From Emiliania huxleyi CCMP1516 (taxonomy: Eukaryota > Haptophyta > Isochrysidales > Noelaerhabdaceae): 64,000 nt of DNA. The notes beneath the pieces are model-generated. The model was given only the letters and a program-made list of their open reading frames with translations, made no database searches and was not told the origin of the DNA. Made by a program: the position numbers and the translations under genes. Where the stretch lies: positions 984,272 through 1,048,271 of the forward strand of contig NW_005201287.1 of the NCBI RefSeq assembly GCF_000372725.1. Reading direction: 5' to 3'. This document shows, piece by piece, positions 27,215 through 38,092 of this stretch (position 1 is the stretch's first letter; every line of letters starts with the position of its first letter).

Positions 27215-27808
27215 ATGCTCCGCTCCTCGCTGCGACTGACCTCGCGAGTCCCTGCCGCGTCGCAGCGGCTCGCGCGCCCGGCGCTGCTCGCGCGCCGCGG
27301 GCTCGCGACCAAGTTCAGCAAGGCGCGCGCTGCAAACTTCTGGCGTCTCCATCCACACGTCTGCCGTGCGCTGACGCAGACTGTTTGCCGCAGGACCACG
27401 AATGGGTGAAGGTCGAAGGCAAAGTCGCGACGGTCGGTATCACCGACCACGCGCAGGAGCAGCTTGGCGACGTCGTCTTCGTCGACCTCCCAGAGGCGCG
27501 GCAAACGTGGTGACCACAGCGAAGTGCTGTCGCGCACTGAGATGGCGCGTGCCTGCGCACAGGTGGGCGCAGTCGTGAAAAAAGACGATACCATGGGCGC
27601 GGTCGAGTCGGTGAAGGCGGCGAGCGACGTGTACGCCCCAGTCTCGGGAGAAGTCACCGACGTCAACGGGGCGCTGAACGACGAGCCCGCATTGATCAAC
27701 AGCAGCGCCGAGTCGGACGGCTGGATGTGCAAGGTCAAGCTATCGAAACCGGACGAGCTGGACGGCTTGATGGATGCGGATGCGTACAAGAAATTCTGCA
27801 ACGAGTAG
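27215..27808 (+). CDS. gcvH: glycine cleavage system H protein, mitochondrial
   Basis: 151 residues from three exons that join exactly: 27215-27322, 27394-27495 and 27563-27808. Both introns (71 and 67 nt) have GC donors (AG|GCGCG), the clearest proof of GC-AG splicing here. Residues 1-33 are an Arg/Ser/Ala mitochondrial presequence. The mature protein starts [20 protein letters not shown] and continues [19 protein letters not shown]. The lipoyl-lysine is K88 in [17 protein letters not shown]. It carries the aminomethyl group between the P, T and L proteins of the glycine decarboxylase complex, which is important in photorespiration. The C-terminus YKKFCNE is normal in length for the family. 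Confidence 0.97.
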
Positions 27809-28117
27809 TGTAGCAGCGCGCCGAGACTGGGCAGGGAAGCGGTACGGTGGCTGGGCTGGGCAGGGTTGCGCCTTCCCCTTTTTGTCGCTCACATATCTGT
27901 TGTTAGATAACGTCTCTCGTCTGCTGAACTTTTTCGTCGCTGCTACCACACTCCCACGGAACTTGTGCTACACACGCGGCGACCTCAGACCGCTCCTGAC
28001 GACGAGGTGTGCCGTTCGCGGCTGGCGCGTCCGAGGTCCGTGTGGTCGCCGCGCGTAGCGCGCGGGTCGCCGGCAGCCGGCACACATGTTCAGACTCATC
28101 ACCATCAGCTCTCGCTT
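27809..28117. other. convergent 3' spacer, no gene
   Basis: About 309 bp between the H-protein stop and the convergent ATPase stop. I see no ORF or repeat of note. Confidence 0.6.
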
Positions 28118-29428
28118 TCAGCCGGTGGACGCGAGGAGGCGGAGCCTGCCCGCGGCGAGTTGGTAAGACCAGCTCTGCGAATCCTCGGCGGCGCCGCCCT
28201 CCGCGAGCGTCGGCGCGAGGGGCCGGTGCAGCGACACGCGCCACTGGTCGCGGTGGCCGACTGCCCGCGCGGCCGCGCTTGGCGAGGCGAGGGAGGAGCG
28301 GTGCGCCTGCGGGCAGCGCGAGGGAGGAGGGAAATCAGCCGGGGCCGGGGCGTCGAGGAGCTTCGGAGGGGTGCTCCGCTCCTGCACCGCCAGCGGGGAG
28401 AGGGGCTGGGCGGAGAGGGGCTGGCTCGGCCCACACGCGTGCGCGTGGTCGGTCTCGATGCGGGCCTGCGGGCGGCGGCGGGGGGGGGGGCGGGTCACGC
28501 GAGGGAGGGCGCCTCCTGCCCGCCCGCCTGGGGGCGCAGCCAAGGACAGGCCGGGAGCTGCCTGCCAGAGGCGGGCGAGGGGCGGTCGCGCCTCTGCGTG
28601 CAGCCAGCGACCGAACAGTGTCGCCTCCGCCGCCGTCGGAAGCCCGCCGCCGGGCCCGCCACCCAGGGCGACCACGAGGAGGCACCGCTTCTGCTCAATG
28701 CCCCGCCACGCACCCGAGCCCTCCGTCTCCCCCGCCCCGCCGCCCGCCTCGCCGCCCGCCTCCGCCCCAGCGGCAGACACCGCCCCGCCCGCCGGCGCGG
28801 CCTTCGCAAGCTGCGCGTCGAGGTAGTCGGCCGCGTGAGCCGCGAGACACACCGCCGAGGAGAGGTGCATCAGCGGCGCACCGCCCTGCCACCGACGTGG
28901 CGACGCGCCGACGGGCGTCGCGACGCCGGGCGAGTCGCCAGGGGAGTCGCGCAGGCGCTTGTGCGGCGAGGCGGAGGGGGAGAGGACAATCTCGCGGAGG
29001 TCATCGATCAGCAGCGCGCTGATGGGCGGCGACGGGCGCGCAGGGGACGCCGCTTCCGACGCGTGTGTGCCCGCAGCGCTGCCCCCGCCGGCGGACGAGG
29101 CGGGAGCGGGCGCGGCGAGGTGGAAGCCGCAGAGGAGGTCCCGCAGCTGCTCGGCGGTGGAGACGTATTTGATTTGGATCAGCCGCAGCCGCGCCTCGTC
29201 GTCGCTCGCGCTCGCCGACGCCGCCGCCGCCTCGCGTGGCCTCACCGGCGGACGTCCCTCGACCAGCTCGCGAGAGGCGCACACGTACAGCGTCGCCTCT
29301 CCGCGCGCAGCACGGTTGTAGGCGAGCTGGAGGAGGAGAGAAGACTTGCCGCTGCGAGGCGGGCCGGAGAGGAGGAGCCGGGCGGGCAGCGCGTCGGCGT
29401 CAGTGCCGTCAGCGAAGAAGGACTGCAT
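28118..29428 (-). CDS. RecA-fold ATPase, SWSAP1-like
   Basis: Up to 436 residues from ATG 29428. Walker A is GPPRSGKS (22-29), followed by SLLLQLAYNRAARGEATLYVC; Walker B is ISALLIDDL (about 136-144). The compact RecA-like core with a hydrophobic strand LLVVALGGG resembles SWSAP1, partner of the Shu/SWS1 complex that promotes Rad51 recombination; assignment beyond RecA-fold is tentative. Between about 28500 and 28320 the frame is Pro/Arg-rich and probably contains an unspliced in-frame intron, after which QWRVSLHRPLAPTLAEGG and SYQLAAGRLRLL resume a protein-like reading. Pro/Ser/Ala insertions (about 105-135 and 150-190) lengthen the family core. The upstream region has the GAATTCGCGCG motif shared with the GILT fusion. 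Confidence 0.65.
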   Translation of the reverse strand: MQSFFADGTDADALPARLLLSGPPRSGKSSLLLQLAYNRAARGEATLYVCASRELVEGRPPVRPREAAAASASASDDEARLRLIQIKYVSTAEQLRDLLCGFHLAAPAPASSAGGGSAAGTHASEAASPARPSPPISALLIDDLREIVLSPSASPHKRLRDSPGDSPGVATPVGASPRRWQGGAPLMHLSSAVCLAAHAADYLDAQLAKAAPAGGAVSAAGAEAGGEAGGGAGETEGSGAWRGIEQKRCLLVVALGGGPGGGLPTAAEATLFGRWLHAEARPPLARLWQAAPGLSLAAPPGGRAGGALPRVTRPPPRRRPQARIETDHAHACGPSQPLSAQPLSPLAVQERSTPPKLLDAPAPADFPPPSRCPQAHRSSLASPSAAARAVGHRDQWRVSLHRPLAPTLAEGGAAEDSQSWSYQLAAGRLRLLASTG

Positions 29429-31073
29429 ACGCACACATTTGGCGGGAGGGTCGAAATAAAGAATTCGCGCGCGGAGAAGAAGTCGAGAACGGCGAAGAAG
29501 AGAGAGAGAAGCGGTGTGCCGGTGTGTGTACAGCTGAATGAACGACTCGAGTGTAAAGAAAGAAAGAAAACAGACAACCCAAGGGAGGGATGGGAGGACG
29601 GCACGCCGCCACCACTCGAGTGTCGAGAGAGATTTTTAGCAAGTTTGTTTTGTACGACTCGTGACGGCGGCACGCGAGTCGAGAGTGAGTGGGACAACCG
29701 CGAGGTGGCATGAAGGTCGCTGCGAGAGTGGGCGAGAAACTGCCGCGCGCGCCGTGCATCGTCCATCGACCGGCGTGCGTGCCCGCCAGCCACAGGCAGG
29801 GCCACAGGCTAGGGTGCCCACAGGGCCCAAAAAAGAACGAAGGAAAAAAGGCATGGGGCAAGCCCCATCGCAGCACTTCGTGTCGGAGAGTCGAGATATT
29901 GTGATTGTGACTAGGAGGGAGGGACGCTGGGGATTCTCAAAGGTATACCCTTGGAATGGCCGGATCCAGCCTTGAAAGTACGAGATCGCGCGCGCTTCGC
30001 GCGCTGCACCGCCTGTTCTCCGGCGCGGCTGAGTGACGACGCGTGCCGTGTGCCAGCAGAGTTGGGCGCGCGCGGCGCGACGGCGCCGGCGAGGGAAGGC
30101 GCGGGTGCAGCGGCCGCCGGCGGTCGTACCGCTCGCCGGCCAGCGCAGCAGCGGCCAGCGCAGCGGCCGCCGGCGCAGCAGCCAGAGCAGCCGGTGCGCG
30201 CCTTGCGAGGCGAGTACTGCCGCCCGGCAGCCTTGAGGCGGCCGGGCGGCAGTACTCGCTCGAGCTTTGCGAGCCGTGCGCGCGCCGAGGCGCGCGCGGC
30301 GCGCGCCCGCCCGGCTGCCAGTAGGAGGCGGCGCAATATGGCCTATAGTACAGCCCTTGAGGAGGAGGAAGAGGCTGGCTGGCAGTGCTGTATGCCGCCG
30401 AGGGGCAGTTTTGGGGTGCTGTCCCCATCCCAGGGGGCTGCTAGCAGAACGCGTCCGCAGCCGGGACAACCCGCCCCCCCAGCCGAGGCCGGTCGAAGCC
30501 CACTTGGGCACAGCCATGAGGAGTCCTCTTGGTGCTCCTGGCGGCCGTTCAAAGGTCGGGCGCGCGCCGATGGGGGGGGGGGGGGTCTTGCTTGCTCCAC
30601 ACCGAGCGCCATCGGTCCGGACCGGTGCGCCCAATGAGGGTAGGCCTGCACAAGGTCTGAGCCGCGGGCGCTCGGCGCCAAGTGCAGTGTCACGCTCGCA
30701 CGCGAAGGGGACACTGGGAAACCCTCGTTTCCTAGTCACTCGGTCCCCCAACGGAAGAGGCCTCGCTCCTATTGGAACACTCCAACATCAGATTTGCCTC
30801 GTGCGTCCCTTTTTGAGGCGGAAAGCTATTTTCTTTTGAATCCTGTGTGTGGGCATCCTACACAGGCACATACAGACAGCATTAATCAATCTCAACTTAT
30901 GATAGCGCTAAAATTATCTCAATCTCGAAGCCATGCGAACGAAAGAAAGAAGGAAATTTCATGTCCCTGTCCCACTCCTTCCCTCCCCTCGTATCACATG
31001 CAATAACATACCAAAACATGCAAGTTCAAAAGGAAAACGCGTGACACGCAGCCCTGTGCCCCCAGCAGCAGCG
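29429..31073. other. repeat-rich spacer, no gene called
   Basis: 29555-29620 is a copy of the (GAAA)n/CCCAAGGGAGGGATGGG repeat. 30100-30200 is a GCCGGCCAGCGCAGCAG-type repeat. 30211-30259 is a perfect 18-bp inverted repeat. Long frames here (for example 29636-30751 minus) have Arg/Ala/Pro composition typical of non-coding GC-rich DNA. Confidence 0.55.
30211..30259. repeat. perfect 18-bp inverted repeat (hairpin)
   Basis: GCGAGTACTGCCGCCCGG (30211-30228) and its exact reverse complement (30242-30259) enclose a 13-nt loop. Function unknown. Confidence 0.9.
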
Positions 31074-32331
31074 ATGCGGCCGAGGTCGGGACGCCGCCGC
31101 TCCGCCACCTTCCCGGCCGGCCAGGCGGCGGTCCCCGCGCGCGCCTACTGGGGCAGCTCGCTGGAGAGGGCCCAGTTGCCAGACACAGTCACGACCATCG
31201 GCGCATCCGCCTTTCACGGCTGCACACGCCTAACTTCGGTGAGCATCCCAGCGTCCGTGACGAGCATCGGCGAGAGCGCCTTTGCTTGCTGCACGGAGTT
31301 AACTTCGGTCGTCCTACCCGACTCTGTCACCACCCTCGGCGCTGGCGCCTTTGCTGGCTGCTCGTCCCTCGCCTCGGTGAAGCTGCCGCGTGGCTTGCTC
31401 GTTGTGAATGCGCGTGCCTTTGCCTGCTGCACCTCGCTCACCTCAATCAGTCTACCGGAGACCATCACAACAATCGGCGAGGGCGCCTTCAGCGCCTGCT
31501 CCTCGCTCACCTCGGCCGCGCTCCCAAATTCCACCCGGTCCCTCGGCACGAGAGCGTTTGCGCGCTGCTCCTCGCTGGAGCGCGTGGAGATGCCCGCGGC
31601 CATCGCCAGCATCGGCGCGAGCGCGTTCCTCGGGTGCTCCTCGCTGGCGCACGTCCGCCTGCCGATCTCAGTCGTGACACTCGGCGAGCGGGCCTTTGAC
31701 CAGTGCTCCTCGCTGGCGCACGTCGAGGTGCCCGTTGGCGCCCGCGTGGGCCCGAATGCCTTTCGAGGCTGCTTGGGGCACCTGCAAGACGGGGCGGCGG
31801 AGAATATGGGCGAGACCCTCCCCAGGGCGGGCTGGTGGCCGCCGTCGCCGCGCATCGCGCGGGCGCCGCCGTCAACCCCCAAGCTTTCGAGCCGCAGGTC
31901 GCAGCCGGAGTGCGAGGTGTACGTGCGCGGCACCTACCCGTCTCGCCACTGTGGTGGCGCTGGCAGTCGGCCGTGGCACCTCTCCTATCGCAAGCGCAAG
32001 CTGCGATTCCTGGGTGGGACGAGGACGACCTACCGCGAGGTCTCATCTCTTCAGTTGTACGCTCTGTTGGTAGCGCTCATCATATGTTCCCCGTTGTACT
32101 CTGTTTGGACAGGTCGAGATCGAGGGCTACGAGCGCGGCAGCATCGTGGCGGCGATGGTCAAGAGCTGGAAGCGCTACGAGCTCGAGCTCGAGCTGGTCA
32201 ACTTGGGCGCGGACGGGGCGCTGCGGCGGCTGCGGCTGCGGTGCGTGTCGCGCGACCTCTTTCGGGTGCTGCTCAAGCTGCTCAGCCCGCTCCTCGCAGA
32301 GCCGCCGGGCCGCGCGCAGGCTCGCCTGTAG
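31074..32331 (+). CDS. BspA-type leucine-rich-repeat protein
   Basis: 394 residues from exons 31074-32039 and 32113-32331 (GT-AG intron of 73 nt, phase 0). About nine 23-residue LRR_5 repeats run from residue 30 to 240, each of the type LPDSVTTLGAGAFAGCSSL. The second part (VYVRGTYPSRHCGG, SYRKRKLRFLGGTRTTYRE, then VEIEGYERGSIVAAMVKSW and YELELELVNLG) looks like a separate beta-rich domain that I do not recognise. An in-frame ATG at 30933 would add 47 basic residues; 31074 is preferred because the repeats follow soon after. BspA-like LRR proteins are common in protists as adhesion or recognition proteins. No signal peptide is visible, so it is probably intracellular. Confidence 0.82.
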
Positions 32332-32789
32332 AGCGGGGAGAGGGCCCAAAGCCCAAACAGCGCAAACTTTGTGAAAAGTAGCTATGTGAAACGTCACTTG
32401 TCAGACACTTGACACTTGTCTGATCTCTCCGCGTGACTGAGTCCGGTGAGTGTCTCGCGGTTTTTGAAAGTACATAAATCTTCAGACTGACCCCCTCCGC
32501 GCGGCGTCTTCATACTCGCTCTGTTTGAACGCGCTTTTGGGCGGACTGCCCGCGGTCTGGGGCGAGTGGCGTCTGCGCTCCGCCGCCTCGTCCGGGGCCC
32601 CGGCGCGCTCTCGCCCGCCCATGCGCCCCGCGCCGCCCCGCCCGGGGGAGTCGCGGGGGGGGGGGGGGGGGGTAGGGGGGGGTATGATCGCATTCGATTC
32701 GACGATTCGTGGGTTTTAGGGGGGGTGATCGCATTCGATTGGGATTTGGGTTAAGACATAAGAGAGCGCTGTCCGACTGAGTCTGACTG
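32332..32789. other. spacer, no gene
   Basis: Contains a G tract (about 32650-32680) and a duplicated GATCGCATTCGATT (about 32686 and 32727). Nothing else is seen. Confidence 0.6.
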
Positions 32790-33228
32790 TTACCTGTTAG
32801 TCGTGTCGGGCATGGTCTGCAGCAGCTGCAGCGCCGCCTCGCACAAGCGGTCAAAGGCAGCTTCGCCTCGCGGTCTGCCGCCGAGCATGTGATTGCACAT
32901 GTTGAGTGTGCAGGGGGGGTGCGCTGCGACCCGCGTGCAGCACGGCCGCCAGGGCGTTGGCAGACCCGATCCCGCTGACGCCGCACAGCCTCTCGAGGAG
33001 GGCGTCGCGCAGCACCGGCCCGATATAGGCAGCCCGCCGCGGCCGGCGGCAGAAAAATCTGACCTCAGCGACGCCTCGGCGGGGACGAGCGTCCCAGCTG
33101 GGAGCACGGAGCAGGCCCTCGCGTTGATGTATGATGAGCGACTGGCATAATAAGGAATTTCCTTCTGACAGTACACCTTTTTTCACCAGAAAACCTGGTA
33201 GAGGAGGACCCGCGGGCAGTTTCGGCAC
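32790..33228 (-). CDS. small hypothetical protein, possible helix-hairpin-helix
   Basis: Two minus-strand frames look coding: YIGPVLRDALLERLCGVSGI followed by GSANALAAVLHAG (about 33030-32930), and RGEAAFDRLCEAALQLLQTM (about 32880-32800) ending at stop 32790. GVSGIG followed by an Ala/Leu helix is reminiscent of a helix-hairpin-helix DNA-binding motif. The frames would be joined by an intron of 50-80 nt near 32930-32880 whose ends I cannot fix. The start is uncertain and the upstream boundary is only about 60 bp from the next gene. Confidence 0.35.
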
Positions 33229-33283
33229 CAGCCTCCGGCCAAGAACTGTGGCAGCGCCCGCACGCTCAGTTCTACATCACTCC

Positions 33284-34111
33284 TCAACGAGCACATTCGA
33301 GGCTCACCGGGTTCAGGAGAGCTGACTGCTGCAGAGAGGGCCAGTTGAGGACAACCAGGCACACGAGAGGAACCAGCTCCGGAATCCAGTTGGTGCCGAC
33401 GAGCCAGGCACTCTTCTTGACGTGTTTGGCACCTTCGATCGGCATGAGGAGCTCACACACGATCCTTACAATGCACGAACCCATCGCTCCCAAAATAGCT
33501 CCGACAAGGGTCCAGGCCTGGGACGCGCTCAGATACGCGACGGCGCTGGACGTGCGCCGGAATGTCGACGGTAGTATGGCCCCGAGGAGCACGAGTAGCA
33601 GCACGGTCATCACCAGTGAGGCAGTGCGCCGCACATTTCCACGGACATTCCCGCGATCATGCGCTCCGTGATCGCAATCGGCACCAAAGGGAATCGGGTC
33701 GTCCGGGCGTCCACAATTGATTGCTGAGAATACCGCCCAGAGCAGTACAAACACCGACCACAAGACACCGCAAGTGTGGGCGGCACGTCGCGCCTTGGTG
33801 TAGGTGTGATGGCGAGCTCCGTTGTACCCGTCGACAAATGGATCTGCCAAGCATCGCAGGAATGCCCAGAAGAAGAATGCTTCGCTGAGCGCATTCAAGA
33901 AAAGAGGCACGAGTGGCGATGGAGTCCCGCTCAGTTCTCCAGCAAAGAGGCTGGCTCCCCAGCATGTTCGCATCAGGCAGAACAGAGCTGCAAGGCCAAA
34001 GGCAGGCCGTTGCCGTTTGCGGCATGCCATGAAGCAAAGGGATCCGAGAAGGGCCATAGCGTACAGGCCAACACTTACACCGGTGAATCCAATGCAACGA
34101 GCAGGGCCAAT

Positions 34112-34152
<41 letters not shown>

Positions 34153-34207
34153 TGCCGCCGGGGCCGTCACCGCCGCCGCCGGGGCCGCCGGGGCCTTGCG
34201 TGATCAT
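33284..34207 (-). CDS. multi-pass (about 7 TM) membrane protein, unknown function
   Basis: 307 residues from ATG 34207. A Gly/Pro-rich N-terminus (a run of Gly codons) is followed by about seven hydrophobic segments: VSVGLYAMALLGSLCFM, FGLAALFCLMRTCWGASLFA, PLFLNALSEAFFFWAFLR, CGVLWSVFVLLWAVFSAI, TASLVMTVLLLVLLGAILP, AWTLVGAILGAMGSCIVRIV and IPELVPLVCLVVLNW. Spacing and topology recall 7-TM proteins of the THH1/TOM1/TOM3 or GPCR-like type, without a diagnostic motif. It is probably an endomembrane or plasma-membrane protein; no ligand or partner can be named. Confidence 0.7.
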
Positions 34208-35217
34208 CACCTCCTATCTCACAGGCTGAGACTGCACTGCGCCACCGCACGCGCTGTGTCCGCCGCGCCAATCGCCCCGCGTGACTGTTTCGGCCGAAGT
34301 CTTTGGCTCTTCGAAAACAGGCAACCGACGGTCCGGGTGACGGTCCGGGTGCTGGTACTGAGGTTCCTCGTTCGGGTACGGCTCTATATCGTGACAGCTG
34401 TGTGAGCTGTCCTGATGGCGATAGGACTACCGCTGGGATGTCGTTGGTTCGCCTCCTTCCGTTCGGCGTGGCTCACCCTTGTACAAAACTCAAGAGAAGA
34501 AATCTAGCTCTGACAGTGACTTGGGCTCGGCAGCTTGTCGACTACCAGCCGACGCCGGAGTCGGTACCGTAGCCGAGATGGAGAGAGAGAGAGAGAGAGA
34601 GAGTTTGTTGCCGAGAGGATGGTCGCCGAGGGTGTCGAAAATGTCATCCCTTGTACGGCTCTATGTGTAGTATGTATCAAAGGTGAAAATACAGCCAGGC
34701 TCGGACGGGACACCCTCCATGCTGTGAAGAGGCGCCCGGTGCATCCGATCCTACTCTCGCTGCCCACGGGCGCGGCCTTCATCCAGAAGAACCTGCGCAC
34801 CACCCTGACGAGAGAGGGCATTGGCACGCGTGGGCCTCAGAGACAGAGTTGGCGGTGGGGCGTGGGGGAGAGAGGTGGAGGCGCGGTGAGGCACACCCTA
34901 TTTTTTCTCAGCAAGACCTCCCGGCCGGTAGACACACAGATGCGTGCCCCGCTCTGCCACAAAGAATACAAACACAAAACGGTGCACAAATCCGTCACAA
35001 CCGCGTGGACGCCTACGCTCCACCGGTTCGCATAGAGAGAGCGGCCCCTCGGCAACTCTGTTAACTGGCGCCCACATCCACCCACATCAGTTCCGTCCGT
35101 GTTTTTATGTGCCGCCCAGCCTGCGGCTCAAGGGGGGTGCGGGAAGGGGGCGACGCGGCCGCGGCCCGCGCCGCCCAGACACGTGCATGGTTGCGCGTCT
35201 CGAGACGCGCAGTGTGC
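34208..35217. other. spacer, no secure gene
   Basis: A (GA)n microsatellite lies at about 34578-34602. A plus-strand frame 34535-35035 translates the microsatellite and has no domain. I see no RNA gene. Confidence 0.5.
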
Positions 35218-38061
35218 TCACGGCACAATCATGTCCCCGCCGTAGATGAGGGCGCGACGCTCCTCGAGGCCGAGCCGGCCGAGCTGGCGGTGCATGCGGT
35301 TGAGGGCGACCGAGCCCGTCACAAAGTCGGCCGCCTGGAGACCGAAACAGGACTCGTGTGAGGGCGGGGCACCCTCCCAGCCCAACCCTCTCGCCCGCTC
35401 GCCCACCTCCACGGGCGGCAGCGAGGCCGGCAAATTGAGCGGCGGCGGCGGCAGCGGGGCCGGCGCCGCGGGCGCGTCGGAGTCGGCGCTCCCGCCGGTG
35501 CGGGCGAGCATCGCGGCCGTCACGGCGGCGAGGGCGGTCGAGCGGAAGTCTGGTCGCGCCGCGCGCGCGATTGCAGCGTCGTAGACGGATCGCCACTCGC
35601 TCAGCTCGCGCCGGAGCAGCTCGGTGGCGCTCTCGAGGACCTGGCGCGTGGTGAGGAGCACCGTCCGCTTTGAGTGGAACCAGAGCGTGCCGTAGTTTGG
35701 CTCCGCGTTGATGCAGAGCTGCCAGAGCCGCTCGACGTCCGCGTCGGGCGCGCCGACCAGCATCATGAGCCGCAGGTACTCGATGAACGAGTCGCCGTAC
35801 TGCGGCGTGAACTCGATGGCGAAGTCGAGGAAGTTGTGCGCCGCCTCGAGGTTGAAGCAGTCGGAGAAGGGGTTGAGGCAGATGCGCGCGCCCTCGCACC
35901 ACACCTCGCCCGACTTGGGAACCTCGAGGAGGGCCTGCTGGAAGACGCGCAGCTGGTGGTGCACGCCCGACGCCTGCTCGAGCTGGATGAGCACCGCCCA
36001 CAGCCGGCCGGTGCCGCGGTGCACCTCGAGCGCGCGCCGCGCCTCCCGCAGCGCGCGGCTGGTCGCCTCGGAGCGCATCTCCAGCAGGACCGACTCGAGA
36101 AACACCTTCCACTCGGAGCGCGCCGACTTTCGCGCCGAGCGGAGCAGGCCGCGCGCCGCCTCGATGTCGCCGCGCAGCTCGTAGAGCCGCGACTGCTCGA
36201 GCATCACGATGGCGCGCGTCTTTGGCGGCGACTCGGCGAGCGCGCGCTCGAGCAGCGCCTGCGACACGTCGAAGCGCGAGTAGCTGAGCTCGGAGCGCGC
36301 GCCGCCGAGCCAGACCTTCCAGCGAAGGTTCGGCGCGCACGCGCCCACCGACTTGACGTATGCGCTGCGCGAGCGGGCGAGGTTGCCGTTCCTCTCCTCC
36401 ACCTGCGCCGCCTCGAACCACAGCTTCCACACGAGGTCCTTGGAGATGTGGCGGACGCCGCGCTCCACGTGCGCCCGCGTCGCGTGGACGAGCTCGTGCC
36501 GGTTGGGCAGCGCGCACTCGAGCAGCCGCATCACGCTGAACCAGAGCGGCCCGTAGCGCGGCAGCTGCTTGAGCCCCTCCTCCGCCACGCGCAGCGCCTC
36601 CTGCGGGTGGCCGCACCGCTGCTCGAACCGGCACGCCTCAAACCACACGGGCCCGTACCACGGCGCCGCGTGCAGCAGAAACTTGAAGACGCGTCGTGCC
36701 ATCGCCGTCTCCCCGGCGCGCGCCTCGAGGAGCGCGCCCTCGAGCACGGTGCGCCACGACTGGTTGACGGGGACGTACTGCAGCTGGGAGAGGAGCGAGC
36801 GCGCCGCGCGGAGCTCGCCCATCCGCTCGAGGTGCTTGATGCCCTTGAGCATCAGTGCCTCGTGGTAGGGGCAATGCCGCAGCCCGAGCGTGAGGATCTT
36901 CTCGCAACGGCTGAAGTGCCCTCGCTCCTCCTCCATCTTTGCAAACTCGAGCCACGCCTGCGGCGCGGTCGGCTGGAGCTGCGTCGCCATCCGGTAGAGC
37001 TGCCGTGCTCGCCCAAAGCTCTTCTCGCGCTTTGCGAGGTCCGCCATCTCGAGGTGCACACGCCAGTGCACCGCCTCCGGCAGGTCGTGCAGGCACCGCT
37101 CGGCCAGCTGCTGCGCATAGCGCGCGCCCCGCACCTGCGTCTCCTTGGAGCGCAGCGTGTGCGAAAAGTCCTTGTACACAGCGCGGGAGCGCGGCGACAT
37201 TGCGAGGTCCTTGCCTCGCGCGTCGCCTCTCCCGGACGGATCACAGGAGGAGCAGTACGAGGGGCCCGGGCCCGCGCCTCCGCGCGCGCCCATCTCGCCG
37301 CTCCTCAGGGCGACGCCCGCCTGAGGCATCGGCACACCCACCCGTCCGGCGCCCATGCTCCCCGCGGCGGAGGGCATCTGCTGCCGCTGCATGCCCGCGG
37401 CATCGAGCCCGCAGCAGGAGCCGCCGCCCTGCAGCGCGGCGGAGGGCGGCCAGCCGCCACACTGCGGCGGAAGCGCGTACTCCCTGCCCTGCGCTTGCTG
37501 CGGCATGTGCGAGAGCGGCGGGGGCGGGGGCGGCGGGGGCGGCGGCGGGGGGGGCGGCATCTGCTGTCTAGGCTGCTGTAGCTGCTGCTGCTGCGGAAGC
37601 GGCGGCTGGTTGAAGGGCGGGAACGCGCCCGGCGGCCGAAGGTGCCCCGCCTGCTGCTGCGCCTGGAAGGGGGGCAGCGGCAGCGGCAGCATCGGCGGCT
37701 GCGAGCCCTGCCCCATGTGCACCGGCAACGCGCCCGGCAACGGCGGCATGCCACCCAATGCCATGTGCTGTGCCGGCGCCGGCTGTCCGGCGACGCTGGG
37801 AGACGTCCGCAAGGAGCAGCGCCCCGCGCTGGGCGGCCGCGTGTGGGGGCCGCTGAGGGCGGCGCCGCTGCAGGTGGAGTCGCCGCCACTTGAGCGGAGC
37901 GAGCCGGCAGAAGCGCCAATCGAAAACTGCGGCGCGCCCATGCCGTACGGGACGGAAGGGAGGCCTCCGCTCGGCGGCCGAACGACGGCGCCGCCACTCC
38001 CAGGCCGCGTCGGCAGGGCGCTTGATGAGGCAGGGCTGCCGAGGCTGGGCGGCGGTGGCGG

Positions 38062-38092
<31 letters not shown>

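Noticed and set aside
29636..30751. 371-codon minus-strand frame as a gene
   Set aside because: Arg/Ala/Pro-rich with no domain, spanning a repeat copy and a perfect hairpin.
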